DNA from: Bifidobacteriaceae bacterium
GTDB lineage: Bacteria; Actinomycetota; Actinomycetes; Actinomycetales; WQXJ01
Length of the DNA stretch: 6,963 bases
Direction: 5' to 3'
NCBI GenBank assembly: GCA_031256885.1
Contig: JAIRPS010000025.1
Location: 1-6,963 of the forward strand
Shown: in pieces, positions 1 to 6,117 of the stretch
Position numbering within the stretch: the stretch's first letter is position 1
Layout of the letters: each line of letters starts with the position of its first letter
The notes under the pieces: model-generated
Databases searched by the model: none
What the model was told of the DNA's origin: nothing
What the model saw: the letters and a program-made list of their open reading frames with translations, nothing else
Program-made: the position numbers and the translations under genes

Positions 1-1
1 G

Positions 2-244
2 GTGGCACCACGTGAGGTGTCTGGTCAAGCTCCTTTTGTTTTCACCAATACTTATGTCCCCACCACAACCGCTGTGTTGTTGGTAGCTGGTGTTAGCCCA
101 GCAGTTGATTTAGCTGATCCGCTACTACAACTGTTTGCCAAGGTCAGCGATAGTTTAACCGTGCATCAAAACGGTACGGCAACACCCACTGGCAACACTG
201 ATACACCAGCAGATTTTGTTCAGCCAAGCCAACTTGAAGGTTGA
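2..244 (+). CDS. C-terminal fragment of an unrecognised protein (5' end outside window)
   Basis: An open frame enters from the left edge and stops at TGA 242-244, giving about 80 visible residues. A GTG lies at position 2, but the gene most likely starts upstream, because no ribosome binding site can be seen and the frame is open from the first base. I do not recognise the family. Residues 20-46 include a moderately hydrophobic stretch (TAVLLVAGVSPAV, then DPLLQLFAKV) that is too interrupted to call a membrane helix. The last 25 residues are polar and rich in Thr, Pro and Asp (TATPTGNTDTPAD), like a disordered tail. The next gene, an FHA-domain protein, begins within a few bases of this stop, so the two are probably co-transcribed and may work together. 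The coding call rests on that tight junction and the open frame, not on homology. Confidence 0.5.
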   Translation: MAPREVSGQAPFVFTNTYVPTTTAVLLVAGVSPAVDLADPLLQLFAKVSDSLTVHQNGTATPTGNTDTPADFVQPSQLEG

Positions 245-249
245 CAGTG

Positions 250-702
250 ATGCCCAAAGGTTCGGCTGTTTCAGCACAGTGGACCGCTCCTCTACCGCAA
301 GCCCAGGTGCAACGCACACCACCGCTGCTTCCCCGCTCTGCCAACCAGTCAGGTGACGGCCAAACACCCCAATTAAGCTGGATGGTGCAGTTGCCAACTG
401 GTCGGTCATGGCCAGTTACTGGCAACGGTTTGATTGGCCGGCACCCTTCAGCGGAAGATCCGACAGTGCAACTGATTGAGTTGCCAGACCCGGCAGCCCA
501 GCTTTCCCGCAACCATCTTGCTTTCGGCCTGAATGACGCTGGTGTGCTCTGGGTAAAGGATCTTGGCTCCCGTAATGGCAGCCATCTGGTTGACGGGCGC
601 TTACAAATCGCTTTGCCGCCACAACAGCGCTACCCATTGGCCAGTGGTGCAGTAGTACGACTCGGTGAACATGCCCTGGTGTTCACTGCCAGACCGCTCT
701 AA
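250..702 (+). CDS. Small FHA-domain (phosphothreonine-binding) protein
   Basis: The protein has about 150 residues if it starts at ATG 250. The frame also offers TTG 241, which overlaps the upstream stop as TTGA, and GTG 247. I prefer ATG 250 because GAAGG at 236-240 sits 9 nt upstream of it, whereas it would directly abut TTG 241. Residues 1-45 are Pro/Gln-rich and probably disordered. Residues 46-150 form a forkhead-associated domain with the expected marks: GR at 63-64 (IGRHPS), S86-R87-x-H89 in LSRNHLAF, and N109-G110 in DLGSRNGS. FHA domains of this type bind phosphothreonine peptides, usually downstream of Ser/Thr kinases. No membrane segment or second domain is visible, so this looks like a cytosolic adaptor. 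Its partner is unknown; the co-transcribed upstream protein with its Thr-rich tail is one candidate by inference. The FHA assignment is firm, the cellular role is not. Confidence 0.85.
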   Translation: MPKGSAVSAQWTAPLPQAQVQRTPPLLPRSANQSGDGQTPQLSWMVQLPTGRSWPVTGNGLIGRHPSAEDPTVQLIELPDPAAQLSRNHLAFGLNDAGVLWVKDLGSRNGSHLVDGRLQIALPPQQRYPLASGAVVRLGEHALVFTARPL

Positions 703-727
703 GCGACAGTTACTATTCGACCGTCGC
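703..727. terminator. Possible bidirectional terminator hairpin between convergent genes
   Basis: The 31-bp gap between the FHA stop codon and the folD stop codon is almost filled by an inverted repeat. GCGAC at 703-707 pairs with GTCGC at 723-727. After an A-C mismatch the stem continues with GT 709-710 against AC 720-721 and one T-G wobble. The loop is about 7 nt. No clear T-tract follows on either strand, so it is at best a non-canonical terminator. Its position between convergent operons is the main support. Confidence 0.35.
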
Positions 728-733
728 CACAGA

Positions 734-1624
734 TCACGGTATTGCCGCTGCCTGCCGCTCAGCCATATCAACCAGGTTAGCCAGGAGCATTGCTCGTGTC
801 ATTGGACCAACCCCGCCCGGATTGGGTGAAAGCCAACCAGCCACCTCAGCGACATCAGGGTGCACATCACCAACTAAACGAGCTTGTCCACCTGCGGGAT
901 CAGTTTGCCGCGATACGCCAACATCGAGTACTACCGCACCGGCTTTGATCTGTTCAGCGCGAATCAGATGGGGTGAGCCGGCACAGGCCACCACTACATC
1001 AGCCTGGCTAAGGTGCCTCGCCAAATCTGGTGTACCAGTATGGGTTAGGGTGACGGTGGCATTATGCTCACGCCGCGTCAGCAGTGCGCCAATTGTGCGC
1101 CCAACAGTGATACCGCGACCCACCACCACCACATGTTTACCAACAAAGCTCAAACCGTTGCGTTGACACAACTCAACAATGCCGCGCGGTGTACACGGCA
1201 GCGGTGTGGTGATTGGTTCATTGACTCGAGCCAACAAAGCACCCAGGTTAGCTGGGTGCAAACCATCAGCATCCTTAGCCGGATCAATCAACGCCAAAGC
1301 CGCTTGCGTGTCGATTTGGCGCGGCAACGGCAACTGCACAATGAACCCAGTGCAAGCGTTATTGCTGTTCAACTGGTCAATTGCTTGCTCAACCAGCGCT
1401 TGATCAGCCTGACTGGGTAACTCCATGCGGATCGAAGCAATCCCCACCTCAAGGCAATCACGGTGCTTACCAGCCACATAAGCATGCGAGCTGGGATCTT
1501 CACCAACCAGCAAAGTGCCCAGCCCAGGCGTGATGCCGCCTGCCTTCAATTGGGCAACGCGCGCCGCCAACTCGTTTTTGATAGTGCTGGCGCAAACCTT
1601 ACCGTCTAACCGTTGGGCGGTCAT
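734..1624 (-). CDS. folD: FolD, methylene-THF dehydrogenase / methenyl-THF cyclohydrolase
   Basis: This is the bifunctional cytosolic enzyme that oxidises 5,10-methylene-THF with NADP+ to methenyl-THF and hydrolyses that to 10-formyl-THF. At 296 residues it has the usual family length. Family marks are in place: Y49 and the catalytic lysine K53 in [15 protein letters not shown]97 in FIVQLPLP, D120 in the KDADGLHP block (117-124), PCTPRGI at 143-149, the dinucleotide-binding loop GRGITVG at 170-176, and the C-terminal signature [14 protein letters not shown] at 266-279. The wording of these blocks is actinobacterial. The start ATG (1624-1622) overlaps the glyA stop as ATGA. There is no strong ribosome binding site of its own, so translation is probably coupled to glyA. 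The pairing makes metabolic sense because FolD consumes the methylene-THF that GlyA produces. Confidence 0.97.
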   Translation of the reverse strand: MTAQRLDGKVCASTIKNELAARVAQLKAGGITPGLGTLLVGEDPSSHAYVAGKHRDCLEVGIASIRMELPSQADQALVEQAIDQLNSNNACTGFIVQLPLPRQIDTQAALALIDPAKDADGLHPANLGALLARVNEPITTPLPCTPRGIVELCQRNGLSFVGKHVVVVGRGITVGRTIGALLTRREHNATVTLTHTGTPDLARHLSQADVVVACAGSPHLIRAEQIKAGAVVLDVGVSRQTDPAGGQARLVGDVHPDVAEVAGWLSPNPGGVGPMTRAMLLANLVDMAERQAAAIP

Positions 1625-2931
1625 TGGCCAAGCTCACGGTAGAGCGGCAATGATTCAGCCAGGTGAGCGGTGCGCTGACGCAAGCTGGCGACATCGGCAC
1701 TTTGACCTTGCCGCAAAGCTGTGGCAATCACCTCAGCGACTTCACGGAACTGCGCCTCAGCGAAACCGCGAGTGGCTAAGGCGGGCGTACCAATGCGTAA
1801 GCCTGAGGTGACTTTGGCGGGACGCGGATCAAAGGGCACAGCATTGCGGTTGACGGTAATGCCGCAAGCATCAAGCAGATCTTCAGCTTGTTGGCCATCT
1901 AGCTGCGAGTTGCGCAAGTCAACCAGGACAAGATGGACATCAGTGCCACCAGTCAACACAGTGACACCCGCTTCCACAAGATCAGGGGCGCTGAGGCGTT
2001 CAGCCAACAGTTGCGCACCGAGCAAGGTACGTTCTTGGCGCTCGCGGAATTGCGGCGTGGCTGCCAGTTTCAGCGCAACCGCCTTTGCAGCGATTACATG
2101 CATCAGAGGGCCGCCTTGTTGGCCTGGGAAAACCGCTGAGTTGAGGCGACGACCCCAGGTTTGGGCGTCGCGCGACAGAATCAAGCCAGAGCGGGGTCCA
2201 CCAAGCGTTTTGTGAACGGTGGTTGAGGTGACATCGGCAATTGGCACGGGGTTGGGGTGCAGCCCAGCTGCCACTAAGCCAGCAAAATGGGCCATGTCAA
2301 CCCACAAATGTGCACCAACTTCATCGGCGATGGCGCGGAAGGCAGCAAAATCGAGATGGCGAGGGTAAGCCGACCAGCCAGCACAGATCACTTGTGGCTT
2401 GTGCTCTAAAGCGGCTTGGCGCACTTGCTCTGGATCAATCAGATATGTCTGTCGGTCAACGCCATAAGCGGCCACATCGTACAGGCGGCCAGAAAAGTTG
2501 ATGGGCATGCCATGGGTGAGGTGTCCGCCCTGATCAAGGCGTAAACCGAGCAGGCGCTCACCCGGTTTTAGCAAGGCAGCTAAAACTGCGGCGTTGGCTT
2601 GAGCTCCAGCATGCGGTTGGACATTGGCGTAATCAGCCTTGAACAATGTTTTTGCGCGGTCAATCGCCAAGTTTTCAGCCAGGTCAACTTGCTGACAACC
2701 ACCGTAGTAGCGTGCGCCGGGGTAACCTTCAGCGTATTTGTTGGTCAACACCGAACCCTGTGCCTCCAAGACGGACAGCGGCACAAAATTCTCTGAGGCA
2801 ATCATTTCGAGAGTGCTGCGTTGCCGTTGTAGCTCACCTGTCACAATAGCTGCGATTTCGGGGTCAACTTCAGCCAAATGGCTGGTTAACTGGTTGTTTT
2901 GCGGCGTCGCAGGGTTGGCTGGTTGTGTCAT
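1621..2931 (-). CDS. glyA: GlyA, serine hydroxymethyltransferase
   Basis: A PLP enzyme of 436 residues that interconverts serine plus THF with glycine plus 5,10-methylene-THF; it is the main entry of one-carbon units and acts in the cytosol. Visible family marks are LEMIASENF (41-49), [15 protein letters not shown] (64-78), HAGAQAN (107-113), GGHLTHG (135-141), VDMAHFAGL with D212 and H215 around the cofactor, and the PLP-binding lysine K241 in [14 protein letters not shown]. The C-terminal small domain ends with [15 protein letters not shown] (376-390). It is roughly a dozen residues longer at the N-terminus than the E. coli enzyme, a polar Pro/Gln-rich extension without known role. The start ATG is well supported by AAAGGAG (complement of 2938-2944), 6 nt upstream. 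It is first in a two-gene minus-strand operon with folD. Confidence 0.97.
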   Translation of the reverse strand: MTQPANPATPQNNQLTSHLAEVDPEIAAIVTGELQRQRSTLEMIASENFVPLSVLEAQGSVLTNKYAEGYPGARYYGGCQQVDLAENLAIDRAKTLFKADYANVQPHAGAQANAAVLAALLKPGERLLGLRLDQGGHLTHGMPINFSGRLYDVAAYGVDRQTYLIDPEQVRQAALEHKPQVICAGWSAYPRHLDFAAFRAIADEVGAHLWVDMAHFAGLVAAGLHPNPVPIADVTSTTVHKTLGGPRSGLILSRDAQTWGRRLNSAVFPGQQGGPLMHVIAAKAVALKLAATPQFRERQERTLLGAQLLAERLSAPDLVEAGVTVLTGGTDVHLVLVDLRNSQLDGQQAEDLLDACGITVNRNAVPFDPRPAKVTSGLRIGTPALATRGFAEAQFREVAEVIATALRQGQSADVASLRQRTAHLAESLPLYRELGQ

Positions 2932-2937
2932 GGGCAG

Positions 2938-2944
2938 CTCCTTT
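2938..2944 (-). promoter_or_regulatory. Strong ribosome binding site of glyA
   Basis: On the minus strand the sequence reads AAAGGAG followed by 6 nt and the ATG at 2931. This is a near-consensus Shine-Dalgarno sequence at good spacing and fixes the glyA start. Confidence 0.85.
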
Positions 2945-2998
2945 GTGGGTAGTTGGCGAACACTGACAAAGTCTACCGGCAGATGCCGTCAACCACGC

Positions 2999-3011
2999 TT
3001 CAAGACTTGAA
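2999..3011. promoter_or_regulatory. Operator-like palindrome, copy 1
   Basis: TTCAAG-A-CTTGAA is a perfect 6-1-6 inverted repeat. It lies 67 bp upstream of the glyA start codon and 122 bp upstream of the mmsA start. With flanking GC it is a direct repeat of copy 2, matching 13 of 14 bases (2997-3010 against 3040-3053). A one-base centre is too tight for an RNA hairpin, so a site for a dimeric DNA-binding protein is the more natural reading. The regulator is unknown. Confidence 0.5.
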
Positions 3012-3041
3012 TGGTCGGTCACAGTTTTGTTACTTTGTGGC

Positions 3042-3054
3042 TTCAAGGCTTGAC
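3042..3054. promoter_or_regulatory. Operator-like palindrome, copy 2
   Basis: TTCAAG-G-CTTGAC is the second copy, with one mismatch in the outermost base pair. Its centre (3048) is 43 bp from that of copy 1 (3005), close to four helical turns, so both would face the same side of the DNA. Its right arm overlaps the candidate -35 box TTGACC of the importer operon, a position where a bound protein could block or contact RNA polymerase. Confidence 0.5.
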
Positions 3055-3089
3055 CTGAGGCTGGTTGGGCTGTCATGCTTACCTAGCTT

Positions 3090-3105
3090 CGGTCTGAGCA
3101 GACCG
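3090..3105. promoter_or_regulatory. CGGTCTG-AG-CAGACCG palindrome upstream of mmsA
   Basis: A perfect 7-bp inverted repeat with a 2-bp centre, 28 bp upstream of the mmsA GTG. It could be the operator of a local sugar-responsive repressor (LacI or ROK type would fit the context, but none is visible here). In RNA it could instead form a 6-bp hairpin with a GAGC loop just ahead of the ribosome binding site. The sequence is unrelated to the two TTCAAG palindromes, so it probably serves a different factor. Confidence 0.45.
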
Positions 3106-3133
3106 TTAGTGACCAGAACCGTGAGGAGGATCC

Positions 3134-4684
3134 GTGGCACCGAGCGATGTCATCCTCGAAATGAGGCACATCACCAAAGAGTTCCCTGGCGTGCGTGCGC
3201 TAGACGACGTTTCGATGACAGTCGGAGCGCGTACCATCCACGCCATCTGCGGTGAGAACGGCGCCGGCAAGTCGACATTGATGAAAGTCTTGTCAGGCGT
3301 TCACCCAGTTGGTACCTATGACGGCACCATCGTCTACCAGGGTAAAGAAGTCAGTTTCCGGACGTTGAAGCATTCCGAGGAAATCGGCATTGTGATCATC
3401 CATCAGGAGTTGGCTTTGATTCCCGAGTTGTCTGTGACAGAGAACATCTTCATTGGCAATGAGACCACCCGCCGTGGCCTGATCGATCAGGTTGCACAGG
3501 AAAAGCAAGCACGTGACCTGTTGGCTCGTGTTGGTTTGGAAGTTGATCCGCAAACCCAGATTAAGCATTTGGGCGTGGGCCAACAGCAACTGGTGGAGAT
3601 TGCCAAAGCGCTGAGCAAGAACGTCAAGCTGTTGATTCTTGATGAGCCGACTTCTGGCCTTAATGAGGACGATGCCAATAACTTGCTTGACTTGTTGCGG
3701 TCGCTCAAGTCCAAGGGTGTCACCTCAATCATGATCTCCCATAAGCTCAACGAGATTGCCGCTATCGCTGATGCGGTGACGGTGATTCGTGACGGTCAGA
3801 CAGTTGAGTCTTACCAGGTTGAGGCCGGTCATGTTGATGAAGACCGGATTATCCGGGCAATGGTTGGCCGCTCGTTAGAGAACCGCTATCCCGAGCATCA
3901 GCCGCGGATTGGGGAAACAATCTTTGAGGTAGATGGCTGGCAGGTGGAAGATCCCAGTGTGCCTGGCCGCATGCTTTGTAAAGACGCCAGTTTCTTCTTG
4001 CGGCGTGGTGAGATTGTTGGTTTTGCTGGCGTGATGGGTGCTGGTCGCACCGAGTTAGCGCGTTCGCTATTCGGTCGCAACTTTGGTGTATACCGTGGCG
4101 GCCGCATTGTTCTGCATGGTCAAGAAGTTGAGTTCAAGACAGTTGGCCAAGCAATCGATAAGGGTGTTGCTTACTTGCCAGAAGATCGCAAAACCTTGGG
4201 TTGCAACTTGCTTGACACGGTTGCCAGGACTATCACTACCGCTAATCTCAAGGCGATCAAGCGCAGCGGCCTGCTCGACTCGAACATTGAGTTGAAGGTG
4301 GCCGAGGAGTTTCGTCAACGCATTGGCATTCGCACGCCGAGCGTTGAGGTTGGTATTTCCACTTTGTCTGGTGGCAACCAGCAGAAAGTGGTGATTGCCA
4401 AATGGCTCTTCCCCGAGCCTGATGTACTGATCATGGATGAGCCAACCCGCGGCATTGACGTGGGCGCCAAATTCGAGATCTACAAGCTGATGCAGGCAAT
4501 GGCTGATGACGGCAAAGCCGTCATGATGATTTCTTCCGAGCTGCCTGAGCTGCTCGGTGTCTGTGATCGCATATACACCATTTGTGAGGGCCGGGTGACC
4601 GGCGTCTTTGACCGCGGCCAAGCCGACCAAGAGACGCTGATGCGCCACATGACCACCCTCGCTTCGTCATCGTCCACCAACTAA
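3134..4684 (+). CDS. mmsA: MmsA/GguA-type sugar ABC transporter tandem ATPase
   Basis: The cytosolic energy subunit of a CUT2-family monosaccharide importer, 516 residues with two fused nucleotide-binding domains. Domain 1 (about 5-255) has Walker A GENGAGKST at 40-48, Q-loop Q91 in IIHQEL, a degenerate signature LGVGQQQ at 146-152, Walker B D170-E171 and switch His203. Domain 2 (about 260-505) has a Walker A in which the lysine is replaced by R305 (GAGRTEL), an intact signature LSGGNQQK at 411-418, Walker B D435-E436, and Ser in place of the switch histidine (ISSEL). This asymmetry is normal for RbsA/XylG/GguA proteins. The overall wording (HQELALIPELS, IAKALSKNVKLLILDEPT) is closest to the multiple-monosaccharide GguA/MmsA group. 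The GTG start follows AGGAGG (3124-3129) by 4 nt, and an in-frame TGA at 3122-3124 rules out a longer form. It is the first gene of the operon. Confidence 0.93.
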   Translation: MAPSDVILEMRHITKEFPGVRALDDVSMTVGARTIHAICGENGAGKSTLMKVLSGVHPVGTYDGTIVYQGKEVSFRTLKHSEEIGIVIIHQELALIPELSVTENIFIGNETTRRGLIDQVAQEKQARDLLARVGLEVDPQTQIKHLGVGQQQLVEIAKALSKNVKLLILDEPTSGLNEDDANNLLDLLRSLKSKGVTSIMISHKLNEIAAIADAVTVIRDGQTVESYQVEAGHVDEDRIIRAMVGRSLENRYPEHQPRIGETIFEVDGWQVEDPSVPGRMLCKDASFFLRRGEIVGFAGVMGAGRTELARSLFGRNFGVYRGGRIVLHGQEVEFKTVGQAIDKGVAYLPEDRKTLGCNLLDTVARTITTANLKAIKRSGLLDSNIELKVAEEFRQRIGIRTPSVEVGISTLSGGNQQKVVIAKWLFPEPDVLIMDEPTRGIDVGAKFEIYKLMQAMADDGKAVMMISSELPELLGVCDRIYTICEGRVTGVFDRGQADQETLMRHMTTLASSSSTN

Positions 4685-4706
4685 CCCATTCCAACGAAGG
4701 ACCGAG

Positions 4707-5972
4707 ATGAACTTCCTTAAGCAAGTTGCCGGGGCCGACCTCCGGCGCTACACGATGGTCGGCGCACTGATCGTCATCCTGTTAATTTTCCAATTCACCA
4801 CAGGTGGACGGATGGTCTCATCGCAGAACATCCAGAACCTGCTGATTTCCAACACCTATGTTTTGGTGTTGGCCTTAGGCATGTTGATGGTGATTGTGGT
4901 TGGACACATTGACCTGTCGGTCGGTTCAGTAGCCGCCGTCTGCGGCATGTGTGCGGCCATGACCTGGAATAAATATGGCTGGCCCTGGTGGCTGTCAATC
5001 ATTCTTGGCCTACTGATTGGCGCAGTGATTGGCTGCTGGCAGGGCTTTTTCTTGTCCAAACTGGGTATTCCCGGCTTCATCACCACATTGGCTGGTTGGA
5101 TGATGTTCCGTGGCGTGGTAGTGATGATCTCTCACTCGGTTACCCAGAGCGCGCCGCCACAGTTGCGCAAGGTTGGTTCCGGATACCTGCCGGACTGGCG
5201 GATCGGTGCTAGTGGAGACAGTAACGGTTTTAACGTGCCAACTGTGATCATTGGTGTGCTGGTGATTTTGCTGATAGCTTGGTCGCAGCTGCGTGCTCAC
5301 CACAAGCGTGTTGAAGTACTTGGCGAAATGTCGACAACTCCTTGTCTTGTCCGCATCGCTGTACTCGCCGTTGTGGTGGGAGGCTTCACCTACTTGATGG
5401 CGGCCGGTAACCCCGGTACTTCACTACCCATCCCAACCATCATTGTTGGCCTGCTGGTGGTGTTCTACTCCACATTGACTCAGCGCACCGCATACGGTCG
5501 CCACGTCTATGCGATTGGTGGCAACCGGGCGGCGGCTGCTCTCTCCGGTATTTCCGTTCCCAAGACCTACTTCCTGACCATGATGAACATGTCAATCCTG
5601 GCTGCTGTGGCCGGTTTGCTGTTTGTTGGTCGGGCCACGGCTGCGGGACCAAACGATGGCAACATGTGGGAGCTTGACGCTATTGCTTCCGTCTTTATTG
5701 GTGGCGCTGCCGTTACTGGCGGTATTGGCACCGTTGGCGGCACAATGGTTGGCGCTCTAGTAATGGCCTCCATCAACTCCGGCATGATGCTGCTGGGCTG
5801 GCGTACCGACCAGACTCAGATTGTCAAAGGCCTAGTGCTGTTGGCAGCAGTTGCCCTCGACGTCTTCAACAAGCGACAGGGTCGCGCCTCAATCATTGGG
5901 CAGTTGACCAAGTCAAAGACCACAAACCCACCACCTAGCCAACCGGCTGCGGTGGCAAGACCCACTAAGTAA
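4707..5972 (+). CDS. mmsB: MmsB/GguB-type sugar ABC transporter permease
   Basis: The membrane channel of the importer, 421 residues, of the CUT2 permease family (RbsC/XylH/GguB). I read about ten hydrophobic segments, near residues 16-32, 43-65, 72-86, 94-113, 122-142, 177-193, 214-232, 241-256, 290-308, 323-352 and 370-386; the exact count is uncertain. The family motif GHIDLSVGSVAA is at 66-77. The coupling-loop region YAIGGNRAAAALSGI is at 268-282 and should contact the ATPase. The glycine-rich ASVFIGGAAVTGGIGTVGGT is at 327-346. The C-terminal tail from about 388 is polar and Pro-rich, presumably cytosolic. ATG 4707 has GAAGGA at 4696-4701, 5 nt upstream, and lies 22 nt after the mmsA stop, so the two are clearly one transcript. 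Substrate choice is set mainly by the binding protein downstream. Confidence 0.93.
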   Translation: MNFLKQVAGADLRRYTMVGALIVILLIFQFTTGGRMVSSQNIQNLLISNTYVLVLALGMLMVIVVGHIDLSVGSVAAVCGMCAAMTWNKYGWPWWLSIILGLLIGAVIGCWQGFFLSKLGIPGFITTLAGWMMFRGVVVMISHSVTQSAPPQLRKVGSGYLPDWRIGASGDSNGFNVPTVIIGVLVILLIAWSQLRAHHKRVEVLGEMSTTPCLVRIAVLAVVVGGFTYLMAAGNPGTSLPIPTIIVGLLVVFYSTLTQRTAYGRHVYAIGGNRAAAALSGISVPKTYFLTMMNMSILAAVAGLLFVGRATAAGPNDGNMWELDAIASVFIGGAAVTGGIGTVGGTMVGALVMASINSGMMLLGWRTDQTQIVKGLVLLAAVALDVFNKRQGRASIIGQLTKSKTTNPPPSQPAAVARPTK

Positions 5973-5978
5973 AAAGCT

Positions 5979-6008
5979 GGCCATTGGCAGCGTAGGGTGC
6001 CAATAGCC
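5979..6008 (+). terminator. Hairpin just after mmsB (attenuator or mRNA-stabilising element)
   Basis: Seven bases after the mmsB stop, ATTGGCA (5983-5989) pairs perfectly with TGCCAAT (5998-6004) around an 8-nt loop. After a C-A mismatch, GGC (5979-5981) pairs with GCC (6006-6008). No T-tract follows, so it is not a standard Rho-independent terminator. It may partly terminate transcription or shield the mmsA-mmsB message from 3' decay. Confidence 0.5.
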
Positions 6009-6045
6009 CGCAACCTCCCTAGTAACTACTCACCTACAACCCAAG

Positions 6046-6069
6046 GTCCTGCGAACCGAATCGTAGGAC
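6046..6069 (+). other. Second hairpin in the leader of the binding-protein gene
   Basis: GTCCTGCGA (6046-6054) pairs with TCGTAGGAC (6061-6069), nine pairs including one G-U, closing a 6-nt loop ACCGAA. It ends 48 nt before the ATG of the binding-protein gene and has no T-tract behind it. An upstream CCTAC at 6033-6037 could pair with GTAGG at 6063-6067, inside the right arm, and so compete with this hairpin. That would be an attenuator-like option, but only as inference from base pairing. Confidence 0.5.
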
Positions 6070-6080
6070 ACCGACAGGTA

Positions 6081-6103
6081 GTACCCAACCCGGGTACCCA
6101 ACC
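6081..6103. repeat. 10-bp tandem direct repeat before the binding-protein ribosome site
   Basis: GTACCCAACC occurs at 6081-6090 and again at 6094-6103, separated by CGG. The junction also makes the palindrome GGGTACCC (6092-6099). The repeat ends directly before AGAAGGAG. It may be a protein-binding site or a simple duplication; nothing in the sequence decides this. Confidence 0.5.
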
Positions 6104-6111
6104 AGAAGGAG
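6104..6111 (+). promoter_or_regulatory. Ribosome binding site of the binding-protein gene
   Basis: AGAAGGAG with 6 nt to ATG 6118 is a near-consensus Shine-Dalgarno sequence. It fixes the start of the gene and suggests high translation, as expected for a binding protein needed in excess over its permease. Confidence 0.8.
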
Positions 6112-6117
6112 AAACGA

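Larger units (their letters stand above)
2945..3123. promoter_or_regulatory. Divergent regulatory region between glyA-folD and the sugar importer operon
   Basis: This gap must hold the promoters of both divergent operons. It contains two similar 13-bp palindromes (2999-3011 and 3042-3054) and a third, unrelated one (3090-3105), listed separately. For the plus strand, TTGACC at 3050-3055 could be a -35 box, with CATGCT at 3074-3079 as a poor -10 after an 18-nt spacer. For the minus strand, TTGACG (complement of 2987-2992) resembles a -35 box, but no good -10 lies at the right distance. Short open frames crossing the gap are not convincing genes. No riboswitch class could be recognised by eye. 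Confidence 0.55.

Noticed and set aside
822..1420. Plus-strand open frames (822-1166, 1064-1420, 1179-1403) opposite folD
   Set aside because: They lie antisense within a clear folD gene, have low-complexity or unlikely composition, no family resemblance and no convincing ribosome sites.
1721..2215. 164-residue plus-strand frame opposite glyA
   Set aside because: The product is Ser/Arg/Thr-rich, as expected from the antisense of a conserved gene, and GlyA motifs run unbroken on the other strand.
2970..2992. TTGACG plus TAGACT as a glyA promoter on the minus strand
   Set aside because: The spacer would be only 11 nt, too short for a sigma-70-type promoter; no better -10 was found at the proper distance.
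2932..3133. Glycine or THF riboswitch upstream of glyA
   Set aside because: I could not find the conserved cores of these classes by eye; the only clear structures are short palindromes better explained as protein sites.
2953..3255. 100-residue plus-strand frame crossing the divergent gap into mmsA
   Set aside because: It overlaps the well-supported mmsA start in another frame; its second half is an Arg-rich shadow of the MmsA N-terminus.
4036..4056. Missing Walker A lysine in the second MmsA ATPase domain as a sign of a broken gene
   Set aside because: The Arg-for-Lys change and the loss of the switch histidine are normal in RbsA/XylG/GguA-type tandem ATPases, and the frame is intact.
4067..4648. 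193-residue minus-strand frame inside mmsA
   Set aside because: It lies entirely opposite conserved second-ATPase-domain motifs, with no recognised domain or upstream signal.
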